A stretch of DNA of 64,000 bases from Vandiemenella viatica (lineage: Eukaryota > Arthropoda > Insecta > Orthoptera > Morabidae): NCBI GenBank assembly GCA_031002005.1, contig CM061918.1:65630531-65694530 (forward strand), written 5' to 3'. The notes under the pieces are model-generated. The model was not told the DNA's origin, did no database searches, and worked only from the letters and a program-made list of their open reading frames with translations. Shown here in pieces: positions 44,565 to 56,103 of the stretch. The position numbers and the translations under genes were made by a program. Numbering within the stretch: position 1 is the stretch's first letter; every line of letters starts with the position of its first letter.

Positions 44565-44925
44565 TGTAGGAGCTGCACAGGAGAGCAGCTAGATTTGTTT
44601 TAAAAAATTAGCTATCAGCACACTTTGTAGCTGATGTGATAAAAGGGCTGGTTAAGGAGTCACTGAAACCAGTAGGTACGTGAAGAAAGTAATGGATGTT
44701 TATGAGGCATACATTAGCTATGGCACATTGCATGAAGAATTTGGATTGGTTTGTGGAAAGGAATAGGGGACTAAGACAATAAATTAAAATGTAATTTCAG
44801 GGATTGGGGAGTGGGAATTCTTAATTTTTAAGTAAGAATGCCAGAAAAGCATAAAATGATTTATTTAGAAAAATGTTGTATAATTTACCTAAAGCGGTAA
44901 AAAGTTAAATAAAATAAATATGTGC
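44565..44925 (+). repeat. CR1-like LINE, 3' fragment
   Basis: Forward frames show ELHRRAARFV, then HFVADVIKGL, then a counterpart of the VYRAYTG segment and, near the end, ATTTACCTAAAGCGGTAAAA. These correspond in order to VQKRAARFV...ADMIKEL...VYRAY in the copy at 32362-33830. It is heavily mutated. Confidence 0.65.
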
Positions 44926-45036
44926 ACAACACAAAACAAAATATTGATACTACAGACTGAAAATTTGGGTGGCACTCTTAATCGGAGTTAAATAGAAATT
45001 GTACAGTGTAATGCCTAATGGACTTAATGTCAACAG

Positions 45037-45183
45037 ATAAATGGCGATCCAGAAAAGACACGTGAAGAGATCCTGTCACTGATAGCTCACCACGTGACGG
45101 CAGTCAATTACATCTACCGCGACACGAAGTTTGACGGTCGCGTTGAGCATCGCAATATAAAGTTTGAAGTGCAGAGGATAAAG
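45037..45183 (+). CDS. kuz: ADAM10/Kuzbanian, metalloprotease exon 1
   Basis: 49 codons, phase 0 on both sides. It reads INGDPEKTREEILSLIAHHV, then TAVNYIYRDTKFDGRV and HRNIKFEVQRIK. This is the N-terminal alpha-helix and first strands of the reprolysin fold in ADAM10 (the I..HV.A....Y..T.F pattern followed by I.F.V.RI). Acceptor AATGTCAACAG; donor AAG|GTTAGT. The following intron is 14 kb and filled with nested transposons. Confidence 0.95.
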
Positions 45184-45234
45184 GTTAGTATTTCCTGGTA
45201 AGCAGAATATATATTATTGGCCAATCTGCTATTT

Positions 45235-46228
45235 TTTTTTTTTTTGTCATCAGTCTTTTGAGTGGCTTAATGCAATCCTCCATTCCTTCATATCTTGTGC
45301 TAACCTCTTCATCTCTACATTTCCCTTACGACCCACATCCTCAATTATCAGCTTCATATATTCTAATCTCTGTCTTCTCTACAGTTCTTATCTTCAACTG
45401 TTCCCTCCACCAGCAAATTATCCAGTCTCAAAATATGACCTACCAGCCTGTCTCTTCTTTCTGTAAGCTTCTTCCACAAACTTTTTTCCTCACCCATCAT
45501 TTCCAAAACTCCTTCATTTTTTACTTTGTGTGCCCACTTAATTTTCAGCATTCTTCTGTAGCACCACATTTCAAATGCTTCAATTTTCTTTCTTTCTGGT
45601 ATTCCTAAAGTCCATGTTTCGCTACCGTAAAGTGCTGTGCTCCACACATAGAGTTTTAAAAAGTTCTTTCTAATTCCTAGATCAATATTTGAAGCTAAAA
45701 GGTTTCTCTTTTAGATGAAGGCTCTTTTTGCTAGTGCTATTCTGCTTTTAACATCATTCCTGCTTCGGCCATCGGTTATAATTTTGCTTCCCAACTAACA
45801 GAACTCACTCACTTCTCCTATTGCATCCAATCCTATTTTTATATTTAATCTGCTAATATTGGTATCATTTCAGCAACATTTCATCACTTTTGTCTTACTT
45901 TGATTTATATTCAGTCCAAAATCTTCCTTCAGTATTTTGTTCATGCCATTCAATAACTTCTCAATATCCTCAGCCCTCTCTGCTAACAAGACAATGTCAT
46001 CAGCAAATCATAGCATACTGATTTTTTCTCCCTGAAAACTTATGCCACATGGAAATTTTTCATCGACTTTCTTCATTGCTTCTTCTACGTACAAGTTGAA
46101 TATTAACGGGGATAGACTACAACCTTGTCTCACACCCTTTTTAACTGATGCATGTCTCTCGTGATTCTCTACTTTTATTACAGCCACTTGATTCATATAT
46201 AGTTTATAGAGTATTCTTCTATCTCAAT
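45235..46228 (-). mobile_element. LINE-M host copy, part 3 of 3 (RT C-terminus and 3' end)
   Basis: The minus strand reads YKLYMNQVAVIKVENHERHA, then VKKGVRQGCSLSPLIFNLYV. A stop (TGA) stands where the arginine before FADD should be, consistent with CGA-to-TGA decay. Then come FADDIVLLAERAEDI in frame and, further left, TALYGSETWTLGIPERKKIE and EMWCYRRMLKIKW. The 3' end lies at the T-run 45230-45245. The copy is cut at 46228 by the hAT element and resumes at 53445. Confidence 0.88.
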
Positions 46229-46394
46229 CAGGGGTGCCGACTTTTAGAAAACCTCATGGGTGCTCATGCCCTCGTGATAAAACTTTTTTTTTTTAACAGC
46301 AAAGAGTGTGGACTAGTTTTGACGAGACTACGGCCAGCAGATTGTTGATTTGGCAGGGAATGACATACGCTATTTTTTATCCATAAAACATTTA

Positions 46395-47410
46395 GGGTTT
46401 CATGAAAATTATTATTATTATTATTTTTTTTTCTGTCTCAGTCTTTCATCTAGTTTGATGCAATGCTCCATCACTTCCTATCTTGAGCTAACCTCTTCAT
46501 CTCTACATATCCCTTTACATGTATTCTAATCTCTGTCTTCCTCTACAGTTCTTACCTTCAACTGTTGCCTCAACTAACAAATTAACCAATCCAGCATGTT
46601 TCAAAATATGATCTACCAGCTTTTCTCTTCTTTCTTTAAGCTTTTTCCACAAACTTCTTTCCCCACCTGTCATTTCCAAAACTCTTTCATTTCGTACTTT
46701 GTCTGTCCACCTAATTTTCATCATTTTTCTCTAGCACTACATTTCAAATGGTTCAATTTTCTTTCTTTCTGGTATTCCTAAAGTTCGTGTTTTGCTACCA
46801 TAAAGTGTTGTAATCCACAAACAGAGTTTTGAAAAGTTCTATTTAATTAATTTCTAATTCCTTGATAATTTGAAACTAAATGATTTCTCTTTTCCATGAA
46901 GGCTCTTTTTGCTAGTGCTATTCTGGTTTTAACATCATTCCTACTTCAGCTATCGATCGGTTGTAATTTTACTTCTCAAGTAACAGAATTCACTTCTCCT
47001 ATTGCATCAGTTCCCATTTTTATATTTCTAGTATTGCTATCATTTCTGCTACATTTAATTACTTTTGTCTTGCTTTGATTTATATTCAGTCCAAAATCTT
47101 TCTTCAGTATTTTGTTCATGCCATTCAGTAACTTCTCAATATCCTCAGCCCTCTCTGCTAACAAGACAATGTCATCAGCAAATCGTAGCATACTGATTTT
47201 TTTTCTCCCTGAACGCTTATACCACATGAACATTTTTTTTTTTTTTTACTTTCTTTATTGCTTCTTCTATATACAAGTTGAATATTAATGGGATAGACTA
47301 AATCTCTCACCCTTTTTAACTGATGCATCCTCTCTAATGATTATCCAATTTTACTGTAGCAACTTCATTCTTATATGGTTTATAAAGTATTCTTGTATCT
47401 CGATATTTCA
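46395..47410 (-). mobile_element. LINE-M second copy, inside the hAT
   Basis: Minus strand: LRFADDIVLLAERAEDIEKL with intact FADD (about 47165-47185), LLNGMNKILKKDFGLNIN, SKTKVIKCSRN, and later KIRWTDKVRNERVLEM. The 3' end is next to (ATT)n and a T-run near 46405-46430. It is 5'-truncated near 47410. It is a separate insertion that is later than the hAT, because it lies within it. Confidence 0.85.
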
Positions 47411-47673
47411 AAAAACCTTTAAAATCCTTGTCAAACATGAACGAAGTCTCTGATACCAAATAGTATTACATAATAGTGAAAATCGCATCTAAATACATCC
47501 AGTAGATTTCAGGTATTAATAAGTGAACAGACGGGCCGAATAGAAAATAATTTTTTTTTCTAAATTCGCTTCCAGGCCAAAAAACACACCAAATTTCATT
47601 AAAATGTGTTGAGCCTTTTTAACGTGATTGAGTTAGAAAGTTATAGATTTTCAATTTTATAATAGTAATTGAT
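47411..47673. other. hAT interior with a CAAATTTCATTAAAA motif relic
   Basis: CCAAATTTCATTAAAATGTG followed by TTGAGCC...GTGATTGAGTTA resembles the retroelement 3'-end motif at 7161. This relic seems to have been the target of the RTE-like insertion, since it resumes past 50311. Confidence 0.4.
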
Positions 47674-50263
47674 CTACAGTGGAGTGGCACTAGAGAAAAG
47701 AGCTGCAGTAGGAGTGGCAATATTAGTGGATAGGAAATGGAAAAATAAAATTGTCAGTTACAATATGATAAGTGAAAGGATTCTGACTCTAAGATTGAAA
47801 GTAGAGAGAGGCAACCTAACCTTGATCGCCATATATGCCCCAGAAGAAAACAAACGAGAAGAATCTGAACAATTTTATGAACAGCTTCAATTGGTGATAG
47901 ACAGAATTAATAAAAGTGATTTACTAATACTGGCTGGCGATTTTAATGCTCGTGTAGGAAATAGTCCAATTCCAGAGGTAATGGGGAACAGAGGTGAATA
48001 CACATTAAATGAAAATGGGAAACTACTGAGAGAATTTGCGTCCTTCAACCAGTTAAAGATTACAAATACATTCTTTACAAAAAAAGATATCCATAAATTT
48101 ACATGGACGGCAAGAGGACAAAGGTCTATCATTGACTATGTAATGGTTAATAAAAAATTAGGTCCAGATGTAGTAGACACCAGTGTACATAGAGGTAGTG
48201 ATATGTATACAGATCACTATCTCGTTATATCAAAAATAAGAATACTTGCTAAATGGAGGAAAAGAATGAATAAAAACTTACAACAAGATCAAGAAGTTTT
48301 TAAGACCTACCTTTTAAAAGATGAAGGAATAAAACATCTATATCAAAGCCGATTACAACAGCGCTTACCGGAAAACCCAACAAATAATGACATCAATAAA
48401 GAATGGGAAACTATAGCTTTATCAATACTGAAAGCAGCATATGAAGCCATTGGCAAGAAAAAGAAATTTAGAAGAAAAACTGGACTTAAAATGTGGAACG
48501 AAGAAATTGCAGAAGCCGTCAAACAAAAGCAAAAGGCTTATCTAAAAATGATACAGGATCGAACCCTAGAAAATGAAAATTAATATAAAAGAAGAAGAAA
48601 TATTGTTAAGACAATAACAAAGAAGTTGAAACAAGAGGGATGGGATAGATTAATCAGTTCAATAGAAGATGATGTCCATGGTAGACAAGAGATGGCTTAT
48701 AAACTTATGAAACATCTCAACAAGGATGAAAAGGAAAGTGCTAATATAAATGTAATTGAAGAAGAGGCATGGGTAAAACACTACAGAACATTATGGTACA
48801 ATAGTAATTATAAAGAAGAAGAAGATAAAATAGGAATGGACCATGTGGATACTAAAGAAATAGATCCTATAGACATAGAGGAGGTTGATGCAGCACTAAA
48901 ATCATTTAAAAATAGAAAAGCTCCTGGACTAGATACAATTAATTTAGAATTGATTAAGTATGGGGGAATGATTCTGAAATTTAGATATTTACACTTAATT
49001 AATATGTGTTGGAAAAAGAGAACCATCCCAGAAGAATGGAGGAAGGCCAAAGTTATTTCACTTTTTAAGAAGGGAGATAGGAATTCGTGTGATAACTATC
49101 GAGGAATTAGTTTATTAAATACGGGATACAAAATATATGCAAAAATAATAAATAACAGGCTAAAAGTAATAGCAGATGCTCTCCTATCAGAAGAACAATG
49201 TGGGTTTAGGAAAGGAAGGTCCTGCATAGATAATATATTCTGCCTTAGACAACTACTGGAAAAGAGAAGAGAATTTAATTTAAAGACTTTCATTGCTTTT
49301 ATAGACTATGAAAAAGCGTTCGATAAAGTAAATAGACAAAAACTATGGGAAATAATGCAAAGAAATGGTTATCCACAGCATTTAATACAAGTTATTCAAG
49401 ATATGTATAGAAGGACACAAATCGTCTTAGATCTGGGAAATAAACTTACAGAAGAAATAGCAATTAACCAAGGAGTGCGGCAAGGTTGTAGCCTGTCTCC
49501 AACACTTTTTAATATATATATAGATGACTTAGTTAGGAAATGGAAAGAAAATGTCCATCCTGGTATAAAAATAAGCAACAACACTTACATAAATACTATG
49601 TTGTTTGCAGACGACCAATTTATCCTTCAGGAAAATGAAGATGGACTTCAAAAAGCAATTCATATACTAAACATTATCAGCAAAGATTACAATCTGCAGT
49701 TGTCTCATGCAAAAACGAAAGTTATGGCATGGCAGGGGAAATACCCTATCAGAGTTAAAATAGTGGTAGACAATCAGCCAATAGAACAAGTCTCCAGCTT
49801 TACTTATCTCGGATGTGAATTATCTTTCAATGAGGATAACAAGGTGAAGAAGAAACTTCACCGATTTCAGTATATGTGTGGAACAATTCGACGAACACTG
49901 AAAGGTAAAGCACGAGGGGAGACTCAGCTCAAGTTTTATAAAACAATGGCCGTACAGACTCTGCTATATGGCAGCGAAACATGGGTAAATAAAACGCAAT
50001 ACAAAAGCAAAATTCAATCATCGGAAATGAAATTTTTAAGGTCAGTAAAAGGGTATTCCCTAAATGATAGGAGGAGGAACGAGGAAATAAGGGAACAACT
50101 GAATATCTCCCCGCTAAATGATAGAATTACCCAAAAAAGGGATAACTGGAAGAACCACGTCCTACGGATGAGAAAAGACAGATTTCCTAAGCTTGCCCTG
50201 GAGTACCATTCCACAGGCAGAAGGGACATTGGAAGACCTAGGAAGAGATGGTCGGAAGAATGA
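47669..50263 (+). pseudogene. RTE-like endonuclease-reverse transcriptase with one stop
   Basis: A single frame of 865 codons is broken only by TAA at 48581-48583. The APE-type endonuclease part has LILAGDFNARVG (about 47926-47961), IIDYVMVNKK and TDHYLVISK (about 48208). The RT part has KAPGLDTINLELIKYGG, VISLFKKGDRNSCDNYRGIS, QCGFRKGRSCIDNIF, FIDYEKAFDKVNR, GVRQGCSLSPTLFNIYIDD and MLFADDQF (about 49601-49621), followed by TYLGCE, YGSETW and a C-terminal GRPRKRWSEE. All catalytic residues I can place are present. The first tens of residues of the endonuclease are missing at the 5' truncation. The frame opens inside flanking sequence, so no native start exists. Confidence 0.9.
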
Positions 50264-50311
50264 GGTCGGAACAGGCTTTTGGCCTATCCATGAAGAGGAA
50301 GTAAGTAAGTA
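47674..50311 (+). mobile_element. RTE-like non-LTR retrotransposon, young, 5'-truncated
   Basis: AGTAATTGAT stands at both sides (47664-47673 and 50312-50321), a perfect 10-bp target duplication. The coding part has an endonuclease and an RT, a very short 3' UTR of about 48 bp and a (GTAA)n tail at about 50299-50315. A short 3' UTR with a simple-repeat tail and no poly(A) is typical of the RTE group. The start of the endonuclease is missing. Confidence 0.85.
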
Positions 50312-51002
50312 AGTAATTGATAGATAACCAATAATTTGTGTCTTTCTATTAGAAATCAGGAGATTATTATTGTATTTGATCTACCAGCAAAGGATCGTTA
50401 GTTGAACGAAGTTGCAGGTACAGCTAGTAATTAATATACAGAGGAGACTGAAACAAAGATGCGTAAAAAATACTTGATTGAACAATAAGGAACAGATACT
50501 TATCATAATAATAAAAATATAGAAAAGAAACCATTATATCAACAGTGTGTAGCATAGTTTTTATTAGCTGGATATATGTATTATCACATACTTCATGTAC
50601 ACAATTTTACTAAGAACTATATGATCAACCAATTAACATTAATAAACCTTTTTAAGATGCTACATTTTTAATTTATATAATATCAATTCTTTCAATGCAA
50701 ACTTATTTTATCAAACTACAGCTCTATTCATAAATGTATCTGCAAATCTTGTAGGTCCACATCATCTGCTATTTCTCGGTTTATGTGCACTTCCATGCGA
50801 TCATTCATTCTTTGCTGAGCCATAGTACTCCTCCAATAAATTTTCTTCTCCGTGATGCTGAAAATGATTGATTAATGGTTCCTGCAGGTAGTGGAATAGT
50901 TGAAACGATTTATAACTATTTGATGATTTCTTGGATAGATTCACAATACCGAATTACCTTTTTTCACATTATAATAATTGATAAAATTGCGATGGAGCGC
51001 CG
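50312..51002. other. hAT interior, unassigned
   Basis: AT-rich. CGAAGTTGCAGGTACAGCTA near 50410 is probably the end of the older relic split by the RTE-like LINE. No coding recognised. Confidence 0.45.
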
Positions 51003-51205
51003 GATCCGGTGGCAATCTCCCTACCCCCTCCCTTTCCCCTTCCAACCTACTTTTGCCCTCTACTAATTTTTACTTTAAATTCTTTCAGTGTTTCCCGTAA
51101 GTCATTCATCACTTCTCTTGCCAATTTTTTCCAATCCCTCACTCCCTTTCCTACGAAAGAATATTTTTGCACACCCTTATGCCTGAAATCAAGTACATGC
51201 AATTG
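51003..51205 (-). repeat. CR1-like LINE 3' end, inverted, inside the hAT
   Basis: The reverse complement reads TTTCAGGCATAAGGGTGTGC, then GGAAAGGGAGTGAGGGATTG, then GAAACACTGAAAGAATTTAA and GGGAGATTGCCACCGG. This matches the 3' end of the copy at 32362-33830 (LDFRHKG region, TTGAAAGAATTTAAAGTTAA, GGGAAATTGCCACCG). Confidence 0.8.
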
Positions 51206-51449
51206 CTAATATCAAGATGAAGAACCAAATGATCCACATCAACGAGATCTTCGTGGAACTGTTTCACGTAACTGCTGCTTGCATCATTTTAAGCTATAAG
51301 GAACAGTTCCACGTTACTCAAGTGTGTCATAGTATTTTTAGTAAAATGCTGGTCACTACGGCCAATGACTTTATTTAAAACAACAGGATACATTTTTTAT
51401 ATCAGTCAGCGCACGAGGAAATTTAATGCGGTTCACTTGATGAATTATC

Positions 51450-52900
51450 TATATGTCTATTTATGCCCCTTATTTTTTGAGTTATTAATGTTGATTTGTT
51501 GATCATCTAATATAAAAACTGAGCCAAGAGTCGATTTCCAAGGGTTTTGAAATTTTTCGCCAGTTCGTTGGGATGATACGACATGCTTGACAGTATTGTC
51601 TACAGATTTTTGCAGATGGAAAGAAATCTGCAAATTTGCGTTTGAAGCTTCGAAACGAACGAGAATTTCTATCAGAAATGATAATAAAAAGAGATTCAAT
51701 AGATTGAAGACTTTTCAAAAACTATTTTGTTTTCGCGCAGATATTATATTCCTGACTTTCTGTGTCGTTCAAAAAACATGGTAGCACAATATAATTGTTT
51801 AAAATAGTTTTTAAGGACAACGCTATATTGTTGGTCAAAAAGGCCGCTAAGAGAGGTTCATCGCCAGCTGCCTGTAGTGATTCAAAACAAGACTGGTGTT
51901 TTGATGAACCACATACGAAAACAACACCCTAAAAAATATCTTAATACATGTACCTGCTTCTTTTATAGTGTCTTGAACAACCAGGTTTAACGAGTGAGCA
52001 GTGCAATGCACATGAATTGCCCTTGCTTCCTAAAATCCACAATTGAACGTCAGAATGCGCTTCAAAATCAGTAGCACCATCTGTATATAGACCCCTACAC
52101 ATCTTTATATTTATTTCGAATCTTCTTAATACCATAGTCATTAAAAATGTCAAACAAATTTTGTCAGATATTGTTGATACCCTTTCATAGAGGCCGATAA
52201 AAGTTTCGTGCATATTACACTTTGCGTCGACATAACGAAAGGAGAGTGTGACTTGTTCATTACTCGAAATATCGGTAGTTCTATCAACCATACCTGAATA
52301 GCAGAAAGCATTTTTCACTACTTTTATTATTTTATGCAGTATTTCGTCACTCAAATTTGTACAAGCTTCGTTAGTGATATCCACCCATATTTGTTGCCAC
52401 GTGTTTAAATTGAAAATATACAGTGCTCACAGTTTTAACATCAAATGCAATTTGAATATTCATCGTAGTGGTCCCTTATGGCTAGGCCTCCAGTCACTAA
52501 AAAACTATTTGTTTTCATATCTCTATAATTTAATTTTTATAGCATTCAGTGTACATTGACGCCGCGATCCAAATTGGCTTTATGCAGTACACAACAACAG
52601 TGATCTTCAGGAGTTTCAGCTTTTTAAAGCTTTATTACATAGGGGAAAACCACCTTCAGTGAGTGCCTCAATGTACTCATCTCCTCTTGATGTTTTCGGC
52701 GCAGAAATGCCACTAGAAATGGTTTGTTTATATGTTTGGCAAACCCCTTTATCTATATCTTCATCATTTTAGCAGCCAAGAAATAATAGTCTGCCACTCT
52801 GAAAATTGTGCCTTTTCTTCTGTTCAACTGAATTTGCAGAAATAACATCTTCTGGTTGGATTTGCTGAGCTGTACTAAGCTGAGAAGAGCTACTAGCGAA
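51450..52900 (-). pseudogene. hAT transposase relic (DUF4371/ZMYM1-like type)
   Basis: The longest open stretch, 51941-52384 on the minus strand, reads LHKIIKVVKNAFCYSGMVDR, TTDISSNEQVTLSFRYVD, then CRGLYTDGATDF and CALHCSLVKPG. In hAT transposases of the DUF4371/ZMYM1 type the corresponding order is 'D.TTDIS..EQ...RYV', 'CRGQ.YDGA' and 'A.YVHC..H'. The Asp of the 'ADETTD' block remains as DRTTD. Upstream frames near 52600-52900 and downstream frames near 51500-51720 are broken by stops. It is inactive. Confidence 0.8.
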
Positions 52901-53444
52901 GCGTTCTTCAAGTTACGAGTTCGAAGGACGAATTTATCTATTGAAACTAATAATTTTGAGAAATAAACACTGTAACATCAAACGCATCCTGGTCTTAAAG
53001 CACATGTTTCATTTACCAGCTCGACTAGGAACGGGTGAGACACCTGAGACAGGCTGTGAGCCGCGGCCGCAAAAGCGCTGGCGGCGCGACCGACAGGTGA
53101 AGCACGACGGATGGCAGGCTAGAATTTGCGCGTGGTAGCGCGTGGTCGAGTTGCTCAGTTTGCTTGTGTGCGGTTCTTTATGAATCACACCTACACTTAC
53201 TACGCAGTAGATAGTGTTAGGTATGACCTAACGTGGTGTTTATATTGTCTTTGGGAATGACGTGCATACTCACATCGTCGAGACATCTTGCATCGCCAGG
53301 TGGCGCGTAACGTAGGTAATACAGGTGTCGCTCGAAATAAATTACTGATTACTGTTGACGTCTATGCTCATGGGTGCCCCACACCCACTATTTACCTCTC
53401 GTGGGTGCCAGAGCTCCCGAGCACCCACAGAGTCGGCGCCCCTG

Positions 53445-53709
53445 ACCTTGATACTTTAGACCTGACTTCTTTAAAATTTGAACATCTTGTCCCACCTAAC
53501 ATTATCAAAGCTTTTTTTGTAAATTAACAAATGCCATAAAAGTATCTTTGTTTTTCTTGATCCACCCTTCAAGTATTAATCTTAAGGACAGAATTGCTTC
53601 CCTTGTACCGCGATTTTTCCTAAACCCAAACTGATCTTCACCTACTATCTCTTCTACTACCCTTTCCATCCTTCTGTATATTATTCTGGTCAGTAATTTT
53701 GAAGCATGT
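53445..53709 (-). mobile_element. LINE-M host copy, part 2 of 3 (RT core)
   Basis: Minus strand: RIIYRRMERVVEEIVGEDQF, GFRKNRGTREAILSLRLIL, then FMAFVNLQK (normally F.DLEKAFD). It is bounded on the left by the hAT and on the right by the apparent solo LTR. Frames are damaged after VNLQK. Confidence 0.85.
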
Positions 53710-54766
53710 TGTAAGATTCCTCTTACTATTACAATGACTGTAAGAGCCTACTCTCACAAATCTGCAAGACGCTTTCAACGCCCACAGACAGTGGTGTATT
53801 TGTGAGAGCAGCTAACCTTAACTTATATCGGTGGCAGCGATGTTAGTTAAACTTCAGAGAGAACTTCAGCCTCCTGAAATTCTGATTTCACTCCAGAAAT
53901 AGTTAAGGTTTCCTTAATTACTGACAATAAAAACAACAAATAGTTTCTAATTGACTCATACTTTATTTTTAAATTATCCTTTCCTTTAATCAAGTCACCC
54001 ACCAATAATTGTCTGAAGATTCCCGCTGCAACAAGGTTCCAAAAAACTTAACACCACATTTGAAATAACAGTAAAGTTAACTGAAAATTTCTTGGCTGTA
54101 AGTTACGGAAGCTTTTCAAATCACAGTTCCCTTTAAATTTATTTCTACCTTCCTTCTCGTTCACCTCCACATATTCTCGACACTATGTCAGCCTATTGCG
54201 CAACTCGACACATCAACTCAATTTACACAAAACTTCTCCGTGCAAATTCTGATCATGAAACAAGCAGAAATTTAAATATTTCAATTGCTTGGGTGACTTT
54301 CTCTCGTTCAGGAGTTTGTAAAGTCTTCACAACACTCGTCGCCCTTTCACAACCAAAACAATGAATTTAATCCATGGGTCTGCAGACAATTACTCTGAGC
54401 CCTTTGCAACCTTCTCAGGGACTTACTACTCTTACCTAACACTTTGCCAAATAACTTACTCCCCATAAATGATGATCAGAATTCAACTACCAAGCCACAA
54501 AAGAACTAATAATGTTTCACTTCAATTAAAGATTTCTTGCACAACTTATCTCTTACTGTGGGCAAAAAGATACCCACTGTAGTTCGGCAGTGGTCTCCCC
54601 TCTTTTCTTAGCTCGCCCCTACTTATAACATTTCGATATGACGCTACCGCGCCTGACGTCAGTAACACCCCTTGCGCTTCTCACATAATTGCTCCACACA
54701 CAGAAACGGCCCAAAGTGGCCCAACACGCTCAGATAAAGCCATAAATGAACCACTGTAATGTTACA
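53710..54766 (-). mobile_element. apparent solo LTR, inserted in LINE-M
   Basis: Starts TGTAAGATTCC and ends ATGTTACA on the + strand (TG...CA with a 5-bp inverted terminus TGTAA/TTACA). ATGT stands on both sides (53706-53709 and 54767-54770). LINE-M RT coding is continuous when the insert is left out. On the minus strand a TATAAGTAGGGG promoter-like stretch (near 54615) and an AATAAA near 53965 suggest transcription in that direction. The length of 1057 bp suits an LTR; no internal coding was seen. Confidence 0.7.
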
Positions 54767-55872
54767 ATGTGATGTTAGACTAATTGTGCTATAATTCTCA
54801 CATTTGTCAGCTTTTGCATTCTTCGGAAGTGTGAAGATGATATTTTTATTAAAATCAGTTGGAATTTCTCCTGTTCCATAAATTTTGATGTCAGCTTGAA
54901 TAAATCTATCGATTCCTTCTTCTCCCAGGGATTTAAGAAGTTCAGCAGGGATCTCATCAATTCCAACTGCCTTATCTGCTTTCAAGTTATTCAGAGCTCT
55001 GTTAAATTCTGTCCTCAAAACAGTATCTCCTAAGTCATCAATGTTGACATCGCCTTCCTTTTCCATTATGCTATTGTTCAAGCTGTCCCCATCATAAAGT
55101 TTTTCAATGTATTCCTTCCATTGTTAGCTCTATCTTCTGAGCTTAAAAGAGGATTTCCATCGGCAGCTTTAATGTTTACACTTCTTTTCTTCATTTCTCC
55201 AAAATTCTGTTTGATCTTCCTGCATGCAACATCTACTTTAGCTATGACCATTTCCTTTTCTACTTCTTCACACTTTTCTTGTAGCCATTTTTCTTTTGCT
55301 TTTATGCATTTGCTGTTAATTTGATTTCTAAATTGCCTGTATTGCTCTCTTCCTGCTTCATCCTGAGCATTTTTGTACCTTCTCCTCTGATCCATCAGTT
55401 CCAAAATTTCCTGTGTGATCCAAGGTTTTCGGACAGCTTGTTCCCTAAAGCCTAATGTTTCTTTACCAACTTTCATTATTTCAGTCTTTAATCCATTCCA
55501 TTCGTCATCGGTTGAGCTCCTATCAGGGCTACTTCTTAGACTCAAGTCTACCATTTCTGCAAATTTTTCTCTCATACTAGATTGTTTCAGTTTATTCACT
55601 TCGTCTGTTCTGCTTATACTGCTTCCTTATTCGCTTGAAATTCAGCCTGCATTTCATTACTATCAAATTATGGTCAGAGTCTATGTTTGCTCCTGGGTAC
55701 TCTTTACAGCCTAGAACTTGATTCCAGAATCTCTGTTTGACCATGATATAATCTAGTTGATATCTGCTTGTATCCCCAGGATGTTTCCAGGTGTATATCC
55801 TTAAGCATAGTTCTTAAACAGTATGTTTACCACTATTGGCATATATCTTTCACAAAATTCTAGCAACCTGCT
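54767..55872 (-). mobile_element. LINE-M host copy, part 1 of 3 (endonuclease end to RT start)
   Basis: Minus strand, from right to left: LLEFCERY (endonuclease helix), QADIN / IMVKQRFWNQVLG, YPGANIDSDHNLIV (the S-D-H catalytic block), a linker including FAEMVDLSLRSSPD and KPWITQEILELMDQRRRYKN, then LKADKAVGIDEIPAELLKSL, TDFNKNIIFTLPKN and CENYSTISLTSH (RT motifs). Frameshifts separate the blocks. The 5' limit at 55872 meets the short-LTR element, so the first part of the endonuclease is missing. Confidence 0.85.
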
Positions 55873-56006
55873 TGTAAGAATACCATTTCTTGCTATTAAT
55901 TTTTATTCTTACATTTATATATATTTTCTTTATTTATCATTCAATTAATGCACTTTCAGCTTAACACTTTTTTTTCTTGTTACTCCATCACGACATAAAA
56001 CAATCA
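55873..56006 (-). repeat. LTR of the gag-only element (3' LTR for its coding strand)
   Basis: TGTAAGAATACCATTTCTTG ... ATAAAACAATCA, repeated at 58391-58520 with only a few small differences. Confidence 0.7.
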
Positions 56007-56103
56007 ATGCTACTCTGATATTATATCACAATAATAAAATCTATGGTCTAAGGATTATATATCACCACTAATTTTTCATAACTCCTACGTACCTACTTAT
56101 ATG

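Larger units (their letters stand above)
46229..53444 (-). mobile_element. hAT element with nested insertions
   Basis: The left end is CAGGGGTGCCGAC. The reverse complement of the right end is CAGGGGCGCCGAC. Flanks ATCTCAAT (46221-46228) and ACCTTGAT (53445-53452) match at five of eight positions, and all three differences are transitions, as in an aged 8-bp hAT target duplication. The transposase relic is on the minus strand (about 51450-52900). Inside lie a second LINE-M copy, an RTE-like LINE and a CR1-like 3' fragment. LINE-M coding continues across both sides, which supports the boundaries. Confidence 0.85.
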
